Assembly: GCF_900129745.1 (NCBI RefSeq)
Contig: NZ_FQWS01000001.1
Location: 124,001-188,000 of the forward strand
Length of the DNA stretch: 64,000 nucleotides
DNA from: Winogradskyella jejuensis
Lineage (GTDB): Bacteria; Bacteroidota; Bacteroidia; Flavobacteriales; Flavobacteriaceae
Direction of reading: 5' to 3'
The notes under the pieces: model-generated
Databases searched by the model: none
What the model saw: the letters and a program-made list of their open reading frames with translations, nothing else
Told to the model about the DNA's origin: nothing
Program-made: the position numbers and the translations under genes
Shown here: positions 25,124-33,918 of the stretch, in pieces
Layout of the letters: each line of letters begins with the position of its first letter
How positions within the stretch are numbered: the stretch's first letter is position 1

Positions 25124-26536
25124 ATGACTTACAAAAACGCATTACAACATCCCATTTTTAAAATCATTTCGCAATCTGCTGATGCCTTAGGTGTTAAAGC
25201 TTATGTGATTGGAGGTTTTGTAAGGGATTTTTTTCTAGAACGTGGCGATGCAAAAGATATTGATGTTGTTGCTATTGGTAGTGGTATAGAACTTGCGCAA
25301 CATGTGGCTAATAACTTACCAAACGCAACTAAGGTTCAAATCTTTAAAACTTACGGTACTGCTATGCTTAAGCATAACGATATTGAAATTGAATTTGTAG
25401 GTGCGCGCAAGGAAAGCTATACCGAAGATAGTAGAAATCCCATTGTAGAAAACGGTACATTAGAAGATGACCAAAATCGTAGAGATTTTACGATTAATGC
25501 CTTGGCGCTTGGTTTAAATGACTCTAATTTTGGAGAACTTTTAGACCCGTTTAATGGTGTCGAAGATTTAGAAAAAGGAATCATCAAAACACCTCTAAAT
25601 CCAGATATCACCTACTCTGACGACCCACTGCGAATGATGCGCGCTATAAGGTTTGCTACACAGCTGAATTTTAAGATTGAGGAAGCGTCTTTAAAAGCCA
25701 TATCAAAAAATAAAGACCGCATAAAAATTATTACTAAAGAGCGTATTGTCACAGAACTTAATAAGATTCTGGAAAGTGATAAACCTTCGGTTGGCTTTAT
25801 TCACCTTGAAAAAACAGGCTTGCTCGATTATATTTTACCAGAGCTTACCGCTCTAAAAGGTATTGACGAAAAAGAAGGGCAACGCCATAAAGACAACTTT
25901 TATCACACATTAGAAGTCGTAGATAATATCTGTGAAACTACTGACAATCTCTGGTTACGCTGGGCTGCTCTACTTCATGATATTGGTAAAGCACCAACAA
26001 AACGCTTTAGTAAAAAGGTGGGTTGGACGTTTCATGGACATGAATTTGTAGGCTCAAAAATGGTCTACAAGCTTTTTAAAAGATTAAAAATGCCATTGAA
26101 TGACAAGATGAAGTTTGTTCAAAAAATGGTATTAATGAGCTCTCGTCCTATTGTTTTAGCATCTGATGTAACAGATTCAGCAGTACGTCGATTGGTTTTT
26201 GATGCTGGAGACTATGTTGACGATTTAATGACGCTCTGCGAAGCTGACATTACCACAAAAAACCCAAAGAAATTCAAGAAATACCACAACAATTTTAAGA
26301 TTGTAAGAGATAAAATAGTTGAAGTTGAAGAGCGCGACCATGTACGTAATTTTCAACCACCAGTGAGTGGTGAAGAAATAATGAAAGCTTTTAATTTAAA
26401 GCCTTCTAAAGAAATTGGCATTATTAAAGAAGCTATAAAAGAAGCCATTTTAGAAGGCGACATACCTAATGAGCACGAAGCTGCTTTCAACTTAATGTTA
26501 GAAAAAGGAAAAGCTTTAGGACTAAAAACTGAATAG
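25124..26536 (+). CDS. cca: CCA tRNA nucleotidyltransferase with HD domain
   Basis: 470 residues. The class II nucleotidyltransferase head has AYVIGGFVRDFFLERGDAKDIDVVAIG, with GG and DxD catalytic residues, then the RRDFTINAL and DPLRMMRAIRFATQL motifs that discriminate nucleotides. An HD domain in the second half (LLHDIGKAPTKRF, FHGHEFVGSKM) may give phosphodiesterase or phosphatase activity. The enzyme builds or repairs the CCA end of tRNAs. Poly(A) polymerases share the head, but the length and HD domain favour the CCA enzyme. It heads a tight operon with a GNAT gene and ctaA (1-nt gaps). Confidence 0.92.
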   Translation: MTYKNALQHPIFKIISQSADALGVKAYVIGGFVRDFFLERGDAKDIDVVAIGSGIELAQHVANNLPNATKVQIFKTYGTAMLKHNDIEIEFVGARKESYTEDSRNPIVENGTLEDDQNRRDFTINALALGLNDSNFGELLDPFNGVEDLEKGIIKTPLNPDITYSDDPLRMMRAIRFATQLNFKIEEASLKAISKNKDRIKIITKERIVTELNKILESDKPSVGFIHLEKTGLLDYILPELTALKGIDEKEGQRHKDNFYHTLEVVDNICETTDNLWLRWAALLHDIGKAPTKRFSKKVGWTFHGHEFVGSKMVYKLFKRLKMPLNDKMKFVQKMVLMSSRPIVLASDVTDSAVRRLVFDAGDYVDDLMTLCEADITTKNPKKFKKYHNNFKIVRDKIVEVEERDHVRNFQPPVSGEEIMKAFNLKPSKEIGIIKEAIKEAILEGDIPNEHEAAFNLMLEKGKALGLKTE

Positions 26537-26537
26537 A

Positions 26538-26990
26538 ATGATTAACCTCATCCGTACCACATCAGAGAATCCAGATTTTATTGAACTGGTAAAACAGCTT
26601 GATGCCTATCTAAAAATTACAGATGGTGATGAGCATGAGTTTTACAATCAGTTTAATTCTATTGAAGCACTGAATAATGTGGTGGTTGCTTACGACAATA
26701 TTACACCTGTAGGCTGTGGTGCATTTAAACCTTTTGATAATAATTCTGTTGAAATAAAACGAATGTATGTAATACCAGAAACTAGAACGGCTGGTATAGG
26801 AAAACAAATTCTTAAAGATTTAGAAGATTGGGCCGCAATTATCGGTTATACGTCTTGTATTTTAGAAACAGGCAAGCGCCAAACTGAGGCTGTAGAATTT
26901 TACAGAAAATGTAATTATACCGAAACTGAAAAGTATGGACAATACAAAGACATGGAAAACAGTCTCTGCTTTAAAAAAGATTTAGGTTAA
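26538..26990 (+). CDS. GNAT-family N-acetyltransferase
   Basis: 150 residues. The acetyl-CoA pyrophosphate-binding motif A is VEIKRMYVIPETRTAGIGKQILKDLEDWA (R/Q-x-x-G-x-G/A as RTAGIG). It is followed by CILETGKRQTEAVEFYRKCNY (motif B). Small GNATs acetylate amines, antibiotics, peptides or proteins, and the acceptor here is unknown. It lies 1 nt after cca and 1 nt before ctaA, so it is translated from the same mRNA. Confidence 0.85.
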   Translation: MINLIRTTSENPDFIELVKQLDAYLKITDGDEHEFYNQFNSIEALNNVVVAYDNITPVGCGAFKPFDNNSVEIKRMYVIPETRTAGIGKQILKDLEDWAAIIGYTSCILETGKRQTEAVEFYRKCNYTETEKYGQYKDMENSLCFKKDLG

Positions 26991-26991
26991 A

Positions 26992-28032
26992 ATGAAAAAA
27001 AGATTCAGAAAAACGGTAAAAGTAGCTTTGGTACTTATTTATTTGGTAATTATTGCCGGAGCAGTTGTGCGTATGACGGGTTCTGGAATGGGTTGCCCAG
27101 ATTGGCCAAAATGCTTTGGGTACTATATCCCGCCAACAGATATTTCGGAATTACAATTTAAACCTAATCACGAGTACAAAAAAGGCATTGTTATTATTGT
27201 TAATGAAGAGTTACAAGTCGCAAAAAAAGCATTTACCTCTGGAAACGAAAGAAATTTAGAAAATTGGGAGCCTTATACAGCACATGATTATGCGATATTT
27301 AATCCGCTTCATACATGGGTAGAATACATTAATCGACTTCTTGGTGCGCTTTCAGGACTACCAATTCTAATCTTTACGATTATGTCTATTTGGTTATGGA
27401 AAGATAAAAAGCGGTTTCTGCTACTCTCTATTTTTACTGTGTTTGCTATGGCATTTCAGGCTTGGCTCGGTAAAACCGTTGTAGATTCAAATCTTGCACC
27501 ATATAAGATTACGATTCATATGGTGATGGCTTTAGTCATTGTGGCCGTTATTTTGTACTTAATTTACGCCTCAAAAACCAGTTTTAAAGACCAGAAATAC
27601 GATTCTAAATTTAGAAACGCACTTATTGTAGCCACTATACTAACGTTGGTTCAGATTGTTTTGGGTACACAGGTGCGTCAATTTGTTGATGTGCAAAATA
27701 AGCTGGCAGGATACTTCAATTGGGATATTACAGAACTAGCACCTTTAGAATTTTACATTCACCGCTCACTATCTATTTTAGTTTTAGTCTTAAACGTTTG
27801 GTTATTCTTGCGAAATCGAAAGTTGAGATTAGGCTACAATAAATTCAAACTTGTTATAGTTTGTATTGGGCTAGAGATTGTTACAGGTATTGCGATGTAT
27901 TATTTTAATTTCCCATTCTCTTCGCAACCCTTACACCTAGTTATAGCCGCTATACTGATTGGTATTCAGTTTTATATCATTTTAGAAAGTCATAATAGTA
28001 AGCATTTAAAAAGCACTATTTCTTCTACATAA
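26992..28032 (+). CDS. ctaA: Heme A synthase (COX15/CtaA family)
   Basis: 346 residues with about eight transmembrane segments. It oxidises the C8 methyl of heme O to formyl, giving heme A for aa3-type cytochrome oxidase, in the cytoplasmic membrane. The signature GAVVRMTGSGMGCPDWPKCFG near residue 22 contains the loop cysteines. Heme-ligand histidines appear in HTWVEYINRLLGALSG, ITIHMVMAL, FYIHRSLS and PLHLVIAA. No ctaB or oxidase subunit gene is in this window. Co-transcription with cca and the GNAT gene is inferred from 1-nt spacing. Confidence 0.93.
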   Translation: MKKRFRKTVKVALVLIYLVIIAGAVVRMTGSGMGCPDWPKCFGYYIPPTDISELQFKPNHEYKKGIVIIVNEELQVAKKAFTSGNERNLENWEPYTAHDYAIFNPLHTWVEYINRLLGALSGLPILIFTIMSIWLWKDKKRFLLLSIFTVFAMAFQAWLGKTVVDSNLAPYKITIHMVMALVIVAVILYLIYASKTSFKDQKYDSKFRNALIVATILTLVQIVLGTQVRQFVDVQNKLAGYFNWDITELAPLEFYIHRSLSILVLVLNVWLFLRNRKLRLGYNKFKLVIVCIGLEIVTGIAMYYFNFPFSSQPLHLVIAAILIGIQFYIILESHNSKHLKSTISST

Positions 28033-28036
28033 ATTG

Positions 28037-28044
28037 TATCTTTG
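28037..28044 (+). promoter_or_regulatory. -7 promoter box of the pRiA4b-like gene
   Basis: TATCTTTG, an exact TAnnTTTG match 19 nt before ATG 28064 and 4 nt after the ctaA stop. It argues against translation starting upstream at 28034. Confidence 0.55.
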
Positions 28045-28063
28045 CGCCACTAAAAATTTTAGT

Positions 28064-28579
28064 ATGATTTACAGGTTTAGAGTTATCCTAGATAACGATA
28101 CAGAAGAAGATATTTTCAGGGATTTAGAGATCCGTGAGTCGGATACCATGGAAGATTTACATAACATCATTACACAATTTTTTGGTTTTGATGGTATGGA
28201 AATGGCATCATTTTATGTAAGTGATGAAGAATGGAATCAAGGTGAAGAAATTGCGATGTTCGATGTTAGTGAAGGCGCGAATAAAGTAAAGGTTATGAGC
28301 ACAACAAAAATCAACGATTTAGTGCATGAAGCCTCTACCCGGTTGATTTATGTATACGATTTCCTAAATATGTGGACATTTTTTGTAGAACTTGCCGAAA
28401 TTGTTGAAGAAGCAGAAAGTACAGATTATCCAAATTTAATGTTTGTGCAAGGTCAAGTACCTGACGAAGCTCCAATAAAGAATTTTGAATCTGAAGATTT
28501 AGAAGATTATAATGAATTTGAAGATGGACTTGATGTAGATGACTACAGTGATTTAGATTTTGACGAAAACTGGAATTAA
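28064..28579 (+). CDS. Plasmid pRiA4b ORF-3-like (IS1096 TnpR-like) protein
   Basis: 171 residues starting MIYRFRVILDNDTEEDIFRDLEI. It contains the DLHNIITQFFGFDGMEMASFYVSDEEWNQG segment typical of the pRiA4_ORF3 family, and then VHEASTRLIYVYDFLNMWTFFVELAEI. The last 45 residues are highly acidic. The family was named from a plasmid ORF and a transposon passenger gene, but most members are ordinary chromosomal genes of unknown function. No transposon ends are seen here. The ATG at 28064 is preferred over the extended frame because a -7 box lies between. A strong terminator follows. Confidence 0.8.
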   Translation: MIYRFRVILDNDTEEDIFRDLEIRESDTMEDLHNIITQFFGFDGMEMASFYVSDEEWNQGEEIAMFDVSEGANKVKVMSTTKINDLVHEASTRLIYVYDFLNMWTFFVELAEIVEEAESTDYPNLMFVQGQVPDEAPIKNFESEDLEDYNEFEDGLDVDDYSDLDFDENWN

Positions 28580-28604
28580 ACCAGTAACTACAATAGAAAC
28601 TATT

Positions 28605-28636
28605 AAAAAAGCAGCTCTGAAAAGAGCTGCTTTTTT
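28605..28636 (+). terminator. Rho-independent terminator after the pRiA4b-like gene
   Basis: AAAAAAGCAGCTCT and AGAGCTGCTTTTTT form a perfect 14-bp stem with a GAAA tetraloop, ending in the T-run. It is symmetrical and could act on both strands. Confidence 0.92.
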
Positions 28637-28704
28637 GTACCTAGCTGTAACAAAAGAATAAGTTGCTCGTCTTACTCACATAAACCAATCAAAAACTAAT
28701 CACT

Positions 28705-29604
28705 TTGGAGAATATCCTTACCATTAATAACCTCACTAAAAAGTTTGGTTATCTCACCGCAGTTAAAGATTTAAGTTTTACCATTCAAAAAGGTAATGTT
28801 TACGGCATTTTAGGACCAAACGGAAGTGGCAAATCCACAACCCTTGGTATAGTGCTTAATGTAGTTAACAAAACCAATGGCGATTTTCATTGGTTTGATG
28901 GCAACATCAACACCCATGAGGCTCTAAAAAAAGTAGGTGCTATTATTGAGCGACCAAACTTTTACCCATATATGACGGCAGAACAAAACTTAAAATTGGT
29001 CTGCAAAATCAAAGGTGTAAGTACAGATAAAATTAACGAGAAACTCGAAGTTGTTGGGCTTTTGGATAGAAAGAACAGTAAGTTTAGAACTTACTCTTTG
29101 GGTATGAAACAACGCTTAGCTATTGCCTCTGCATTACTTAACGACCCAGAGATTTTAATTCTAGACGAGCCAACAAATGGTTTGGACCCACAAGGAATTC
29201 ATCAGATACGTCAGATTATAAAAGATATTGCTGCCAATGGCACAACCATTTTGTTAGCCTCTCACCTATTAGACGAGGTAGAGAAAGTATGTTCTCATGT
29301 GGTTGTACTCAGAAAAGGCGAAAAATTATACTCTGGTCGTGTGGACGAAATGATTAATAGCCACGGCTTTTTTGAGTTAAAAACCGAGAAGCAATCCGAA
29401 TTAATTTCTATTCTAGAAGACCATAAGCTTTTTGATAAAATTAAAACCGAAGACGATTTGGTAACAGCATTTTTAAACGAGCCGATGTCGGCTTCAGAGT
29501 TTAACCAACTCATGTTCGATAAGGGTATAGTGCTTTCACATCTCGTAAAACGTAAAGAAAGTTTAGAAGAACAATTCCTTCAACTTACAGATAATCTTAA
29601 TTAA
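28705..29604 (+). CDS. ABC transporter ATP-binding protein
   Basis: 299 residues. Walker A is GILGPNGSGKSTT (about residues 36-48). The ABC signature is YSLGMKQRLAIASALL (LSGGQ variant YSLGM), Walker B is ILILDEPTNGLDP, and the switch is LLASHLLDEVE. The extra C-terminal region (about 215-299) is typical of the ATPase partner of ABC-2 membrane proteins. The start is TTG at 28705, because no ATG lies near the conserved ENILTINNLTKKFG N-terminus. The permease gene follows 69 nt later, separated by a dispersed palindromic repeat. The substrate is unknown. Confidence 0.9.
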   Translation: MENILTINNLTKKFGYLTAVKDLSFTIQKGNVYGILGPNGSGKSTTLGIVLNVVNKTNGDFHWFDGNINTHEALKKVGAIIERPNFYPYMTAEQNLKLVCKIKGVSTDKINEKLEVVGLLDRKNSKFRTYSLGMKQRLAIASALLNDPEILILDEPTNGLDPQGIHQIRQIIKDIAANGTTILLASHLLDEVEKVCSHVVVLRKGEKLYSGRVDEMINSHGFFELKTEKQSELISILEDHKLFDKIKTEDDLVTAFLNEPMSASEFNQLMFDKGIVLSHLVKRKESLEEQFLQLTDNLN

Positions 29605-29617
29605 ACACATATTTGTA

Positions 29618-29646
29618 ATACTGAACTTGTTTCAGTATCTCATCAT
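29618..29646 (-). repeat. Dispersed palindromic repeat, copy 1
   Basis: Perfect 8-bp arms (ATACTGAA/TTCAGTAT) around CTTGT. On the minus strand it reads GAGATACTGAAACAAGTTC, sharing the core TGAGAwmCyGAArCAAGTTC with copies at 45121 and 61381. It sits between the ABC ATPase and permease genes. Confidence 0.65.
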
Positions 29647-29673
29647 AAATATAACTACACAACCAATCAAAAA

Positions 29674-30501
29674 ATGATACGACTCATACAACTCGAATTA
29701 CAAAAACTTTGGCTCAACAGAACAAGCAAAATATTAATATTTGTTAGCTTCATCTTGCCATTTACGGTTTTAGTTTTATCCTCGATAAAGATTAACTTTT
29801 TTGGATTTTTCACCCTAGAATTGGGCGAATTAGGAATATTCAACTTTCCTATTATATGGCATATCACTACATTTTGTGCATCATACTTTAAATTTTTCTT
29901 TGCCATAGTCGTAGTAAGCATGATAGGTAATGAATACAGCAACAAAACACTAAAGCAAAACCTCATAGATGGACTAAGTAAAAAAGAGTTTATACTCTCT
30001 AAATTTTACACCATTGTATTCTTTTCTCTTGCTGCTACACTTCTTATTGGTTTGGCAACTTTCTGTATTGGCATGTATTACTCAAGTTATACCGAAGCAA
30101 CTATTGTATTTAGAGAAGTAGAATTTTTATTAGCCTATTTTGTAAAGCTTGTTGGGTTCTTTAGTTTGTGCTTATTCTTTGGAATGTTATTAAAACGTTC
30201 TGCTTTTGCCTTAGCATTCTTATTTATACTTTATATCGTTGAGTGGCTTGTGTTTTGGGGTGCTTACGAAATTTTTGATAGTGCGGACAAAGCTTTTCAA
30301 GTTAAAAACTTCATGCCTTTAGAGTCTATGTACAAACTCATTGATCAACCTTTCCAACGTGTAGTTATGACCAAATTCCCTGATAAAGCAGAATTAGGTT
30401 ATGATTATGCCGTACACTTTAGCGAAGTAGCTATTGTCATAGGTTGGACAGCACTTTTTATCTTTTTGTCTTACAGATTATTAAAAAAGAGGGATTTGTA
30501 A
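29674..30501 (+). CDS. ABC-2 type transporter permease
   Basis: 275 residues. About six transmembrane segments alternate with short loops (ILIFVSFILPFTVLVLSS, FKFFFAIVVVSMIGNEY, TIVFFSLAATLLIGLATFCIG, LLAYFVKLVGFFSLCLFFGMLL, FALAFLFILYIVEWLVFW, AIVIGWTALFIFLSYRLL). The motif NEYSNKTLKQNLIDGLSKKEFILSKF is typical of ABC-2 permeases. It pairs with the ATPase directly upstream and the complex sits in the cytoplasmic membrane. The cargo is unknown. The T9SS cargo gene begins only 27 nt downstream, with an inverted repeat in between. Confidence 0.88.
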   Translation: MIRLIQLELQKLWLNRTSKILIFVSFILPFTVLVLSSIKINFFGFFTLELGELGIFNFPIIWHITTFCASYFKFFFAIVVVSMIGNEYSNKTLKQNLIDGLSKKEFILSKFYTIVFFSLAATLLIGLATFCIGMYYSSYTEATIVFREVEFLLAYFVKLVGFFSLCLFFGMLLKRSAFALAFLFILYIVEWLVFWGAYEIFDSADKAFQVKNFMPLESMYKLIDQPFQRVVMTKFPDKAELGYDYAVHFSEVAIVIGWTALFIFLSYRLLKKRDL

Positions 30502-30502
30502 T

Positions 30503-30530
30503 ATATTTGATAGCTAGCGTTATCAAATAT
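30503..30530. promoter_or_regulatory. 10-bp inverted repeat covering a -7 box and the start codon of the first T9SS cargo gene
   Basis: ATATTTGATA (30503-30512) and TATCAAATAT (30521-30530) are exact reverse complements with an 8-nt spacer. The left arm includes most of the TATATTTG -7 match at 30502-30509. The right arm contains the first two bases of the ATG at 30529. Confidence 0.45.
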
Positions 30531-33500
30531 GAAAAAAATTCTTTTTTTAATTGCTTTTACAATTGTAAGTGTTTCAATATCAGCTCAAAACGAAGCGTCA
30601 AACTGGTATTTTGGTGATAATGCCGGAATTAGTTTTAACCCAGATGGAAGTATAACTCCAGTTACAGGACAATTAAGTACTGACGAAGGTTGTACAAGTA
30701 TTTCTGATGGGAGTGGCAACTTACTTTTTTACACTGATGGAATTCTGGTTTATGATAGAAATGGAGACTTAATGCTTAATGGCACTGGGCTTCATGGCAG
30801 CCCATCGAGTACACAATCTGCGATAATAATACCTAAACCATTAGATAACGACATATACTACATCTTTACTGTGGACACTAATTCCTTTGATAATACCGAC
30901 CTTGGTTTTAAGTATTCTGAAGTTGATATGACAAGAAATGGAGGTTTAGGAGAAGTTACTCAAAAAAACATAACATTACTTCAAGATAGCTCAGAAAAGA
31001 TTAGTGCCGTGTTAAAAGATTGTCAAACAGAAGCCATTTGGGTAGTAACTCTAGCCAATCAATTTGGTACATTGACAAATCCATTTGCTTTTGATACATT
31101 TCATGCTTTTGAGGTTACCGATACTGGTGTAAATACAACGGCAGTGACATCTCCAGCTGGTGTTACAGTCTCTAACCAAAGAGGCTATCTTAAATTTTCA
31201 CCAGATGGAGAAAAGTTAGCCTGCGCAAACACACAAGGTGGCTTATTTATATATGACTTTGATTTAACAACTGGTATGGTTGATAGCTCCCCAACTTCTC
31301 CACAACAACTAACAATAAATGCTAGTAATGGTGCTGTGATTCCTTACGGACTTGAGTTTTCTCCTAACAACCAATATTTATATGTTTCATCTTCTAATGA
31401 TTTTTTTAACCAGGCTAATCCCGCACAAAATGAAGTGCCAGCAAATCATTTTTCGTCTTTAGTTCAATTTGATTTAGCAGCTGCCGACATTCAATCGAGT
31501 CAAATTCTAATTAATCAAAGAAATGGCTATCGCTCTGCTTTACAGTCTGGTCCTGATGGTAAAATATATAGAAGTACTAGTGCCACTTATAATCAAGGAC
31601 TACCTTTTCTATCTGTAATAAATAATCCTAATGAGTTAGGTGCTGCTTGTGATTATGTTGATAATCAAATCCCGCTTTCAAACAATTCAAGGCAAGGACT
31701 TCCTCCTTTTATAGCTTCGTTCTTTTCTGAGACTATCGATATAATTAATGATCCAGAAATAACAACAACATTTTTACCACTTTGCGAAGGTGAGTCTTAT
31801 ACACTGACTGCAGATAATATTGCTGATGCGACTTACACTTGGAGTTTTGATGGTGTTGCACAACCTACTCCACCAATTCCTTATGAATTTGAAGTATTTC
31901 AAAATGGATTGTACGAAGTCCTTATAGAACTAAACACTGGAGATTGCGAAAGATTTGAAGGGCAAGCATTAGTAGAATATTCTCCATTTCCAGAAGCTTA
32001 TACGCCTCCAAAAATTGATGAATGTGATGATGCATTAAACGATGGTGTTTTTCGTTTCGATTTATCTCAACAAAACGCTGTTATTCTCGGAGGTCAAGAC
32101 CCTAGTGAATATACAGTCCACTATTACGCTAGCGAACAAGATGCAATTGACGACGAAAACGAACTTCCAACATTTTACGAAAACACAACCAACCCTGAAG
32201 AGATTTTCGTTCGTGTAGAAAATGTAAATAATGAAAATTGTTTTAGAACTATTGATGAAAATACAGGTTTAACAGTTAGTTTCTTTATAGAAGTCTTTGA
32301 TGACCCAACAGTTATTAGACCTGAAGACATTGACGAATGCGATTTAGATGGTGACACTACTGATGGCGTTATTACAATTGATTTAGCAGCTTTAATTCCT
32401 AGTGTTTTAGGTCCAGACCAAAACCCTATGCAATTTACAGTGACATACCATGACACGGATGCAGCAGCGCAAACTGGTGCTAATCCTTTACCAAATAGCT
32501 ATCAGAACGTACCGTTTAACGATGAAGTTTTTATAAGAATAGAAAATAATAACAATACAGACTGTTTTGACGTAGATAGCTTTTTAATAACAGTAAATCT
32601 TACTCCAGAAGTTAATGATATTGGTCTTTTTCAATGTGACGAAGATGGTACACCAGATGGAAGAACCTTATTTAATATCCTTGAAAAAGAAGAAGATATT
32701 ACTGGTGGAAACCCAGATTTTAGCGTCGAATATTTCTTAAATCAAACCGATGCTGATGCTGGAGGACCAACCATTGATGCTAGTAATTTTAACAATACTA
32801 GTAATCCTCAAATAGTTATTGCTAAAGTTACTGATACAACATCTGGTTGCTTTAGCTACAGTGAAATAACACTAGAAGCTAGCGCAACCTCTGCCAATGA
32901 TGCTTACCTCGGAGTTTGCGATACTGACGACATAGAAGATGGTTTTGTGGAATTTGATTTGTCTGAAGCTGATGCTCAAGTCTTAAATGGTTTACCTGCA
33001 GGATTAGATTTGGTGTATTATGGAACTTTAGATGATGCGCTTCTGGAGATTAATCCACTACCAAATAACTTTACAAATACTGAAGAAAGTGGACAAACGA
33101 TTTTTGTACGTGTAGAAAATGACAATAACTGTTATGGCATCAATGAAGTTGAACTAGAGGTATTAACGCTTCCTAATGTTGAAATAATGGATGAAGTCTT
33201 ATACTGCTTAAATAATTTTCCAGAGCCAATTGTAATTAATGGTGGTGTTATAAACGATATACCTAACAATTATTATTACGATTGGTCAACAGACGAGACT
33301 ACAATAGAAATTGAAGTTAATGAGCCAGGTACGTATACCGTAACTGTATCTAATGTTGCGGGTTGCTCCAAAGAACGTACTGTTATTGTTAGAGGTTCTG
33401 ACGTTGCGACTATTAATAATATAGAAGTCACCGATGCTTCGGAGAATAATACAGTTACCGTTTTAGTTAATAATCCAGACGAGTTTGAGTTTTCTTTAGA

Positions 33501-33882
33501 TAATCCTAATGGCCTATACCAAGACAGCAATGTTTTTGAAAATGTAAGACCAGGTATTTACACTGTTTATGTAAGAGATAAAGATGGCTGTGGTATTACA
33601 GAAGATATGGTTTCTGTAGTTGGTTTTCCAAAATTCTTTACACCAAATGGTGATAATCAGAACGACTTCTGGCAAGTAAAAGGGATTTCATCTCAATTTC
33701 AACCAGATACAATTATTTACATTTTTGACAGACACGGCAAGCTGCTTAGTGAAATTAATCCTCTAGGTTCTGGATGGGATGGCAACTACAATGGTAACCC
33801 TATGCCTAGTAGCGATTATTGGTTCTCTGTAACTTTACAAGATGGTAGACGCTTTTCGAGTCACTTTGCCTTAAAACGCTAA
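30529..33882 (+). CDS. T9SS type B cargo protein with beta-propeller-like N-terminus and 4 Cys/Asp modules
   Basis: 1117 residues with signal peptide MKKILFLIAFTIVSVSISAQ. Residues about 22-400 resemble a WD/PQQ-like propeller (NWYFGDNAGISFNPDGS, YLKFSPDGEKLACANTQGG, GLEFSPNNQYLYVSSS). An Ig-like stretch follows. Four repeats of roughly 100 residues begin with Cys 499, 604, 703 and 797 (CDxDxxDGxxxFDL). A second Ig-like domain near 890-955 precedes a linker and the C-terminal domain at about 1033-1117 (FPKFFTPNGDNQNDFW...GHFALKR type). That domain is the gliding-motility-associated type B signal for T9SS export and surface attachment. It is the first of four such genes. The protein is probably surface-anchored or released, but its ligand is unknown. 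Confidence 0.88.
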   Translation: MKKILFLIAFTIVSVSISAQNEASNWYFGDNAGISFNPDGSITPVTGQLSTDEGCTSISDGSGNLLFYTDGILVYDRNGDLMLNGTGLHGSPSSTQSAIIIPKPLDNDIYYIFTVDTNSFDNTDLGFKYSEVDMTRNGGLGEVTQKNITLLQDSSEKISAVLKDCQTEAIWVVTLANQFGTLTNPFAFDTFHAFEVTDTGVNTTAVTSPAGVTVSNQRGYLKFSPDGEKLACANTQGGLFIYDFDLTTGMVDSSPTSPQQLTINASNGAVIPYGLEFSPNNQYLYVSSSNDFFNQANPAQNEVPANHFSSLVQFDLAAADIQSSQILINQRNGYRSALQSGPDGKIYRSTSATYNQGLPFLSVINNPNELGAACDYVDNQIPLSNNSRQGLPPFIASFFSETIDIINDPEITTTFLPLCEGESYTLTADNIADATYTWSFDGVAQPTPPIPYEFEVFQNGLYEVLIELNTGDCERFEGQALVEYSPFPEAYTPPKIDECDDALNDGVFRFDLSQQNAVILGGQDPSEYTVHYYASEQDAIDDENELPTFYENTTNPEEIFVRVENVNNENCFRTIDENTGLTVSFFIEVFDDPTVIRPEDIDECDLDGDTTDGVITIDLAALIPSVLGPDQNPMQFTVTYHDTDAAAQTGANPLPNSYQNVPFNDEVFIRIENNNNTDCFDVDSFLITVNLTPEVNDIGLFQCDEDGTPDGRTLFNILEKEEDITGGNPDFSVEYFLNQTDADAGGPTIDASNFNNTSNPQIVIAKVTDTTSGCFSYSEITLEASATSANDAYLGVCDTDDIEDGFVEFDLSEADAQVLNGLPAGLDLVYYGTLDDALLEINPLPNNFTNTEESGQTIFVRVENDNNCYGINEVELEVLTLPNVEIMDEVLYCLNNFPEPIVINGGVINDIPNNYYYDWSTDETTIEIEVNEPGTYTVTVSNVAGCSKERTVIVRGSDVATINNIEVTDASENNTVTVLVNNPDEFEFSLDNPNGLYQDSNVFENVRPGIYTVYVRDKDGCGITEDMVSVVGFPKFFTPNGDNQNDFWQVKGISSQFQPDTIIYIFDRHGKLLSEINPLGSGWDGNYNGNPMPSSDYWFSVTLQDGRRFSSHFALKR

Positions 33883-33918
33883 ATAAAACGTACTTTTAGT
33901 TAGTAAAAAGTTTGTCTT

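Noticed and set aside
28064-28579. Transposon remnant suggested by the pRiA4b ORF-3/IS1096 family name
   Set aside because: No transposase, terminal inverted repeats or target duplications are nearby; the gene has its own promoter and terminator.
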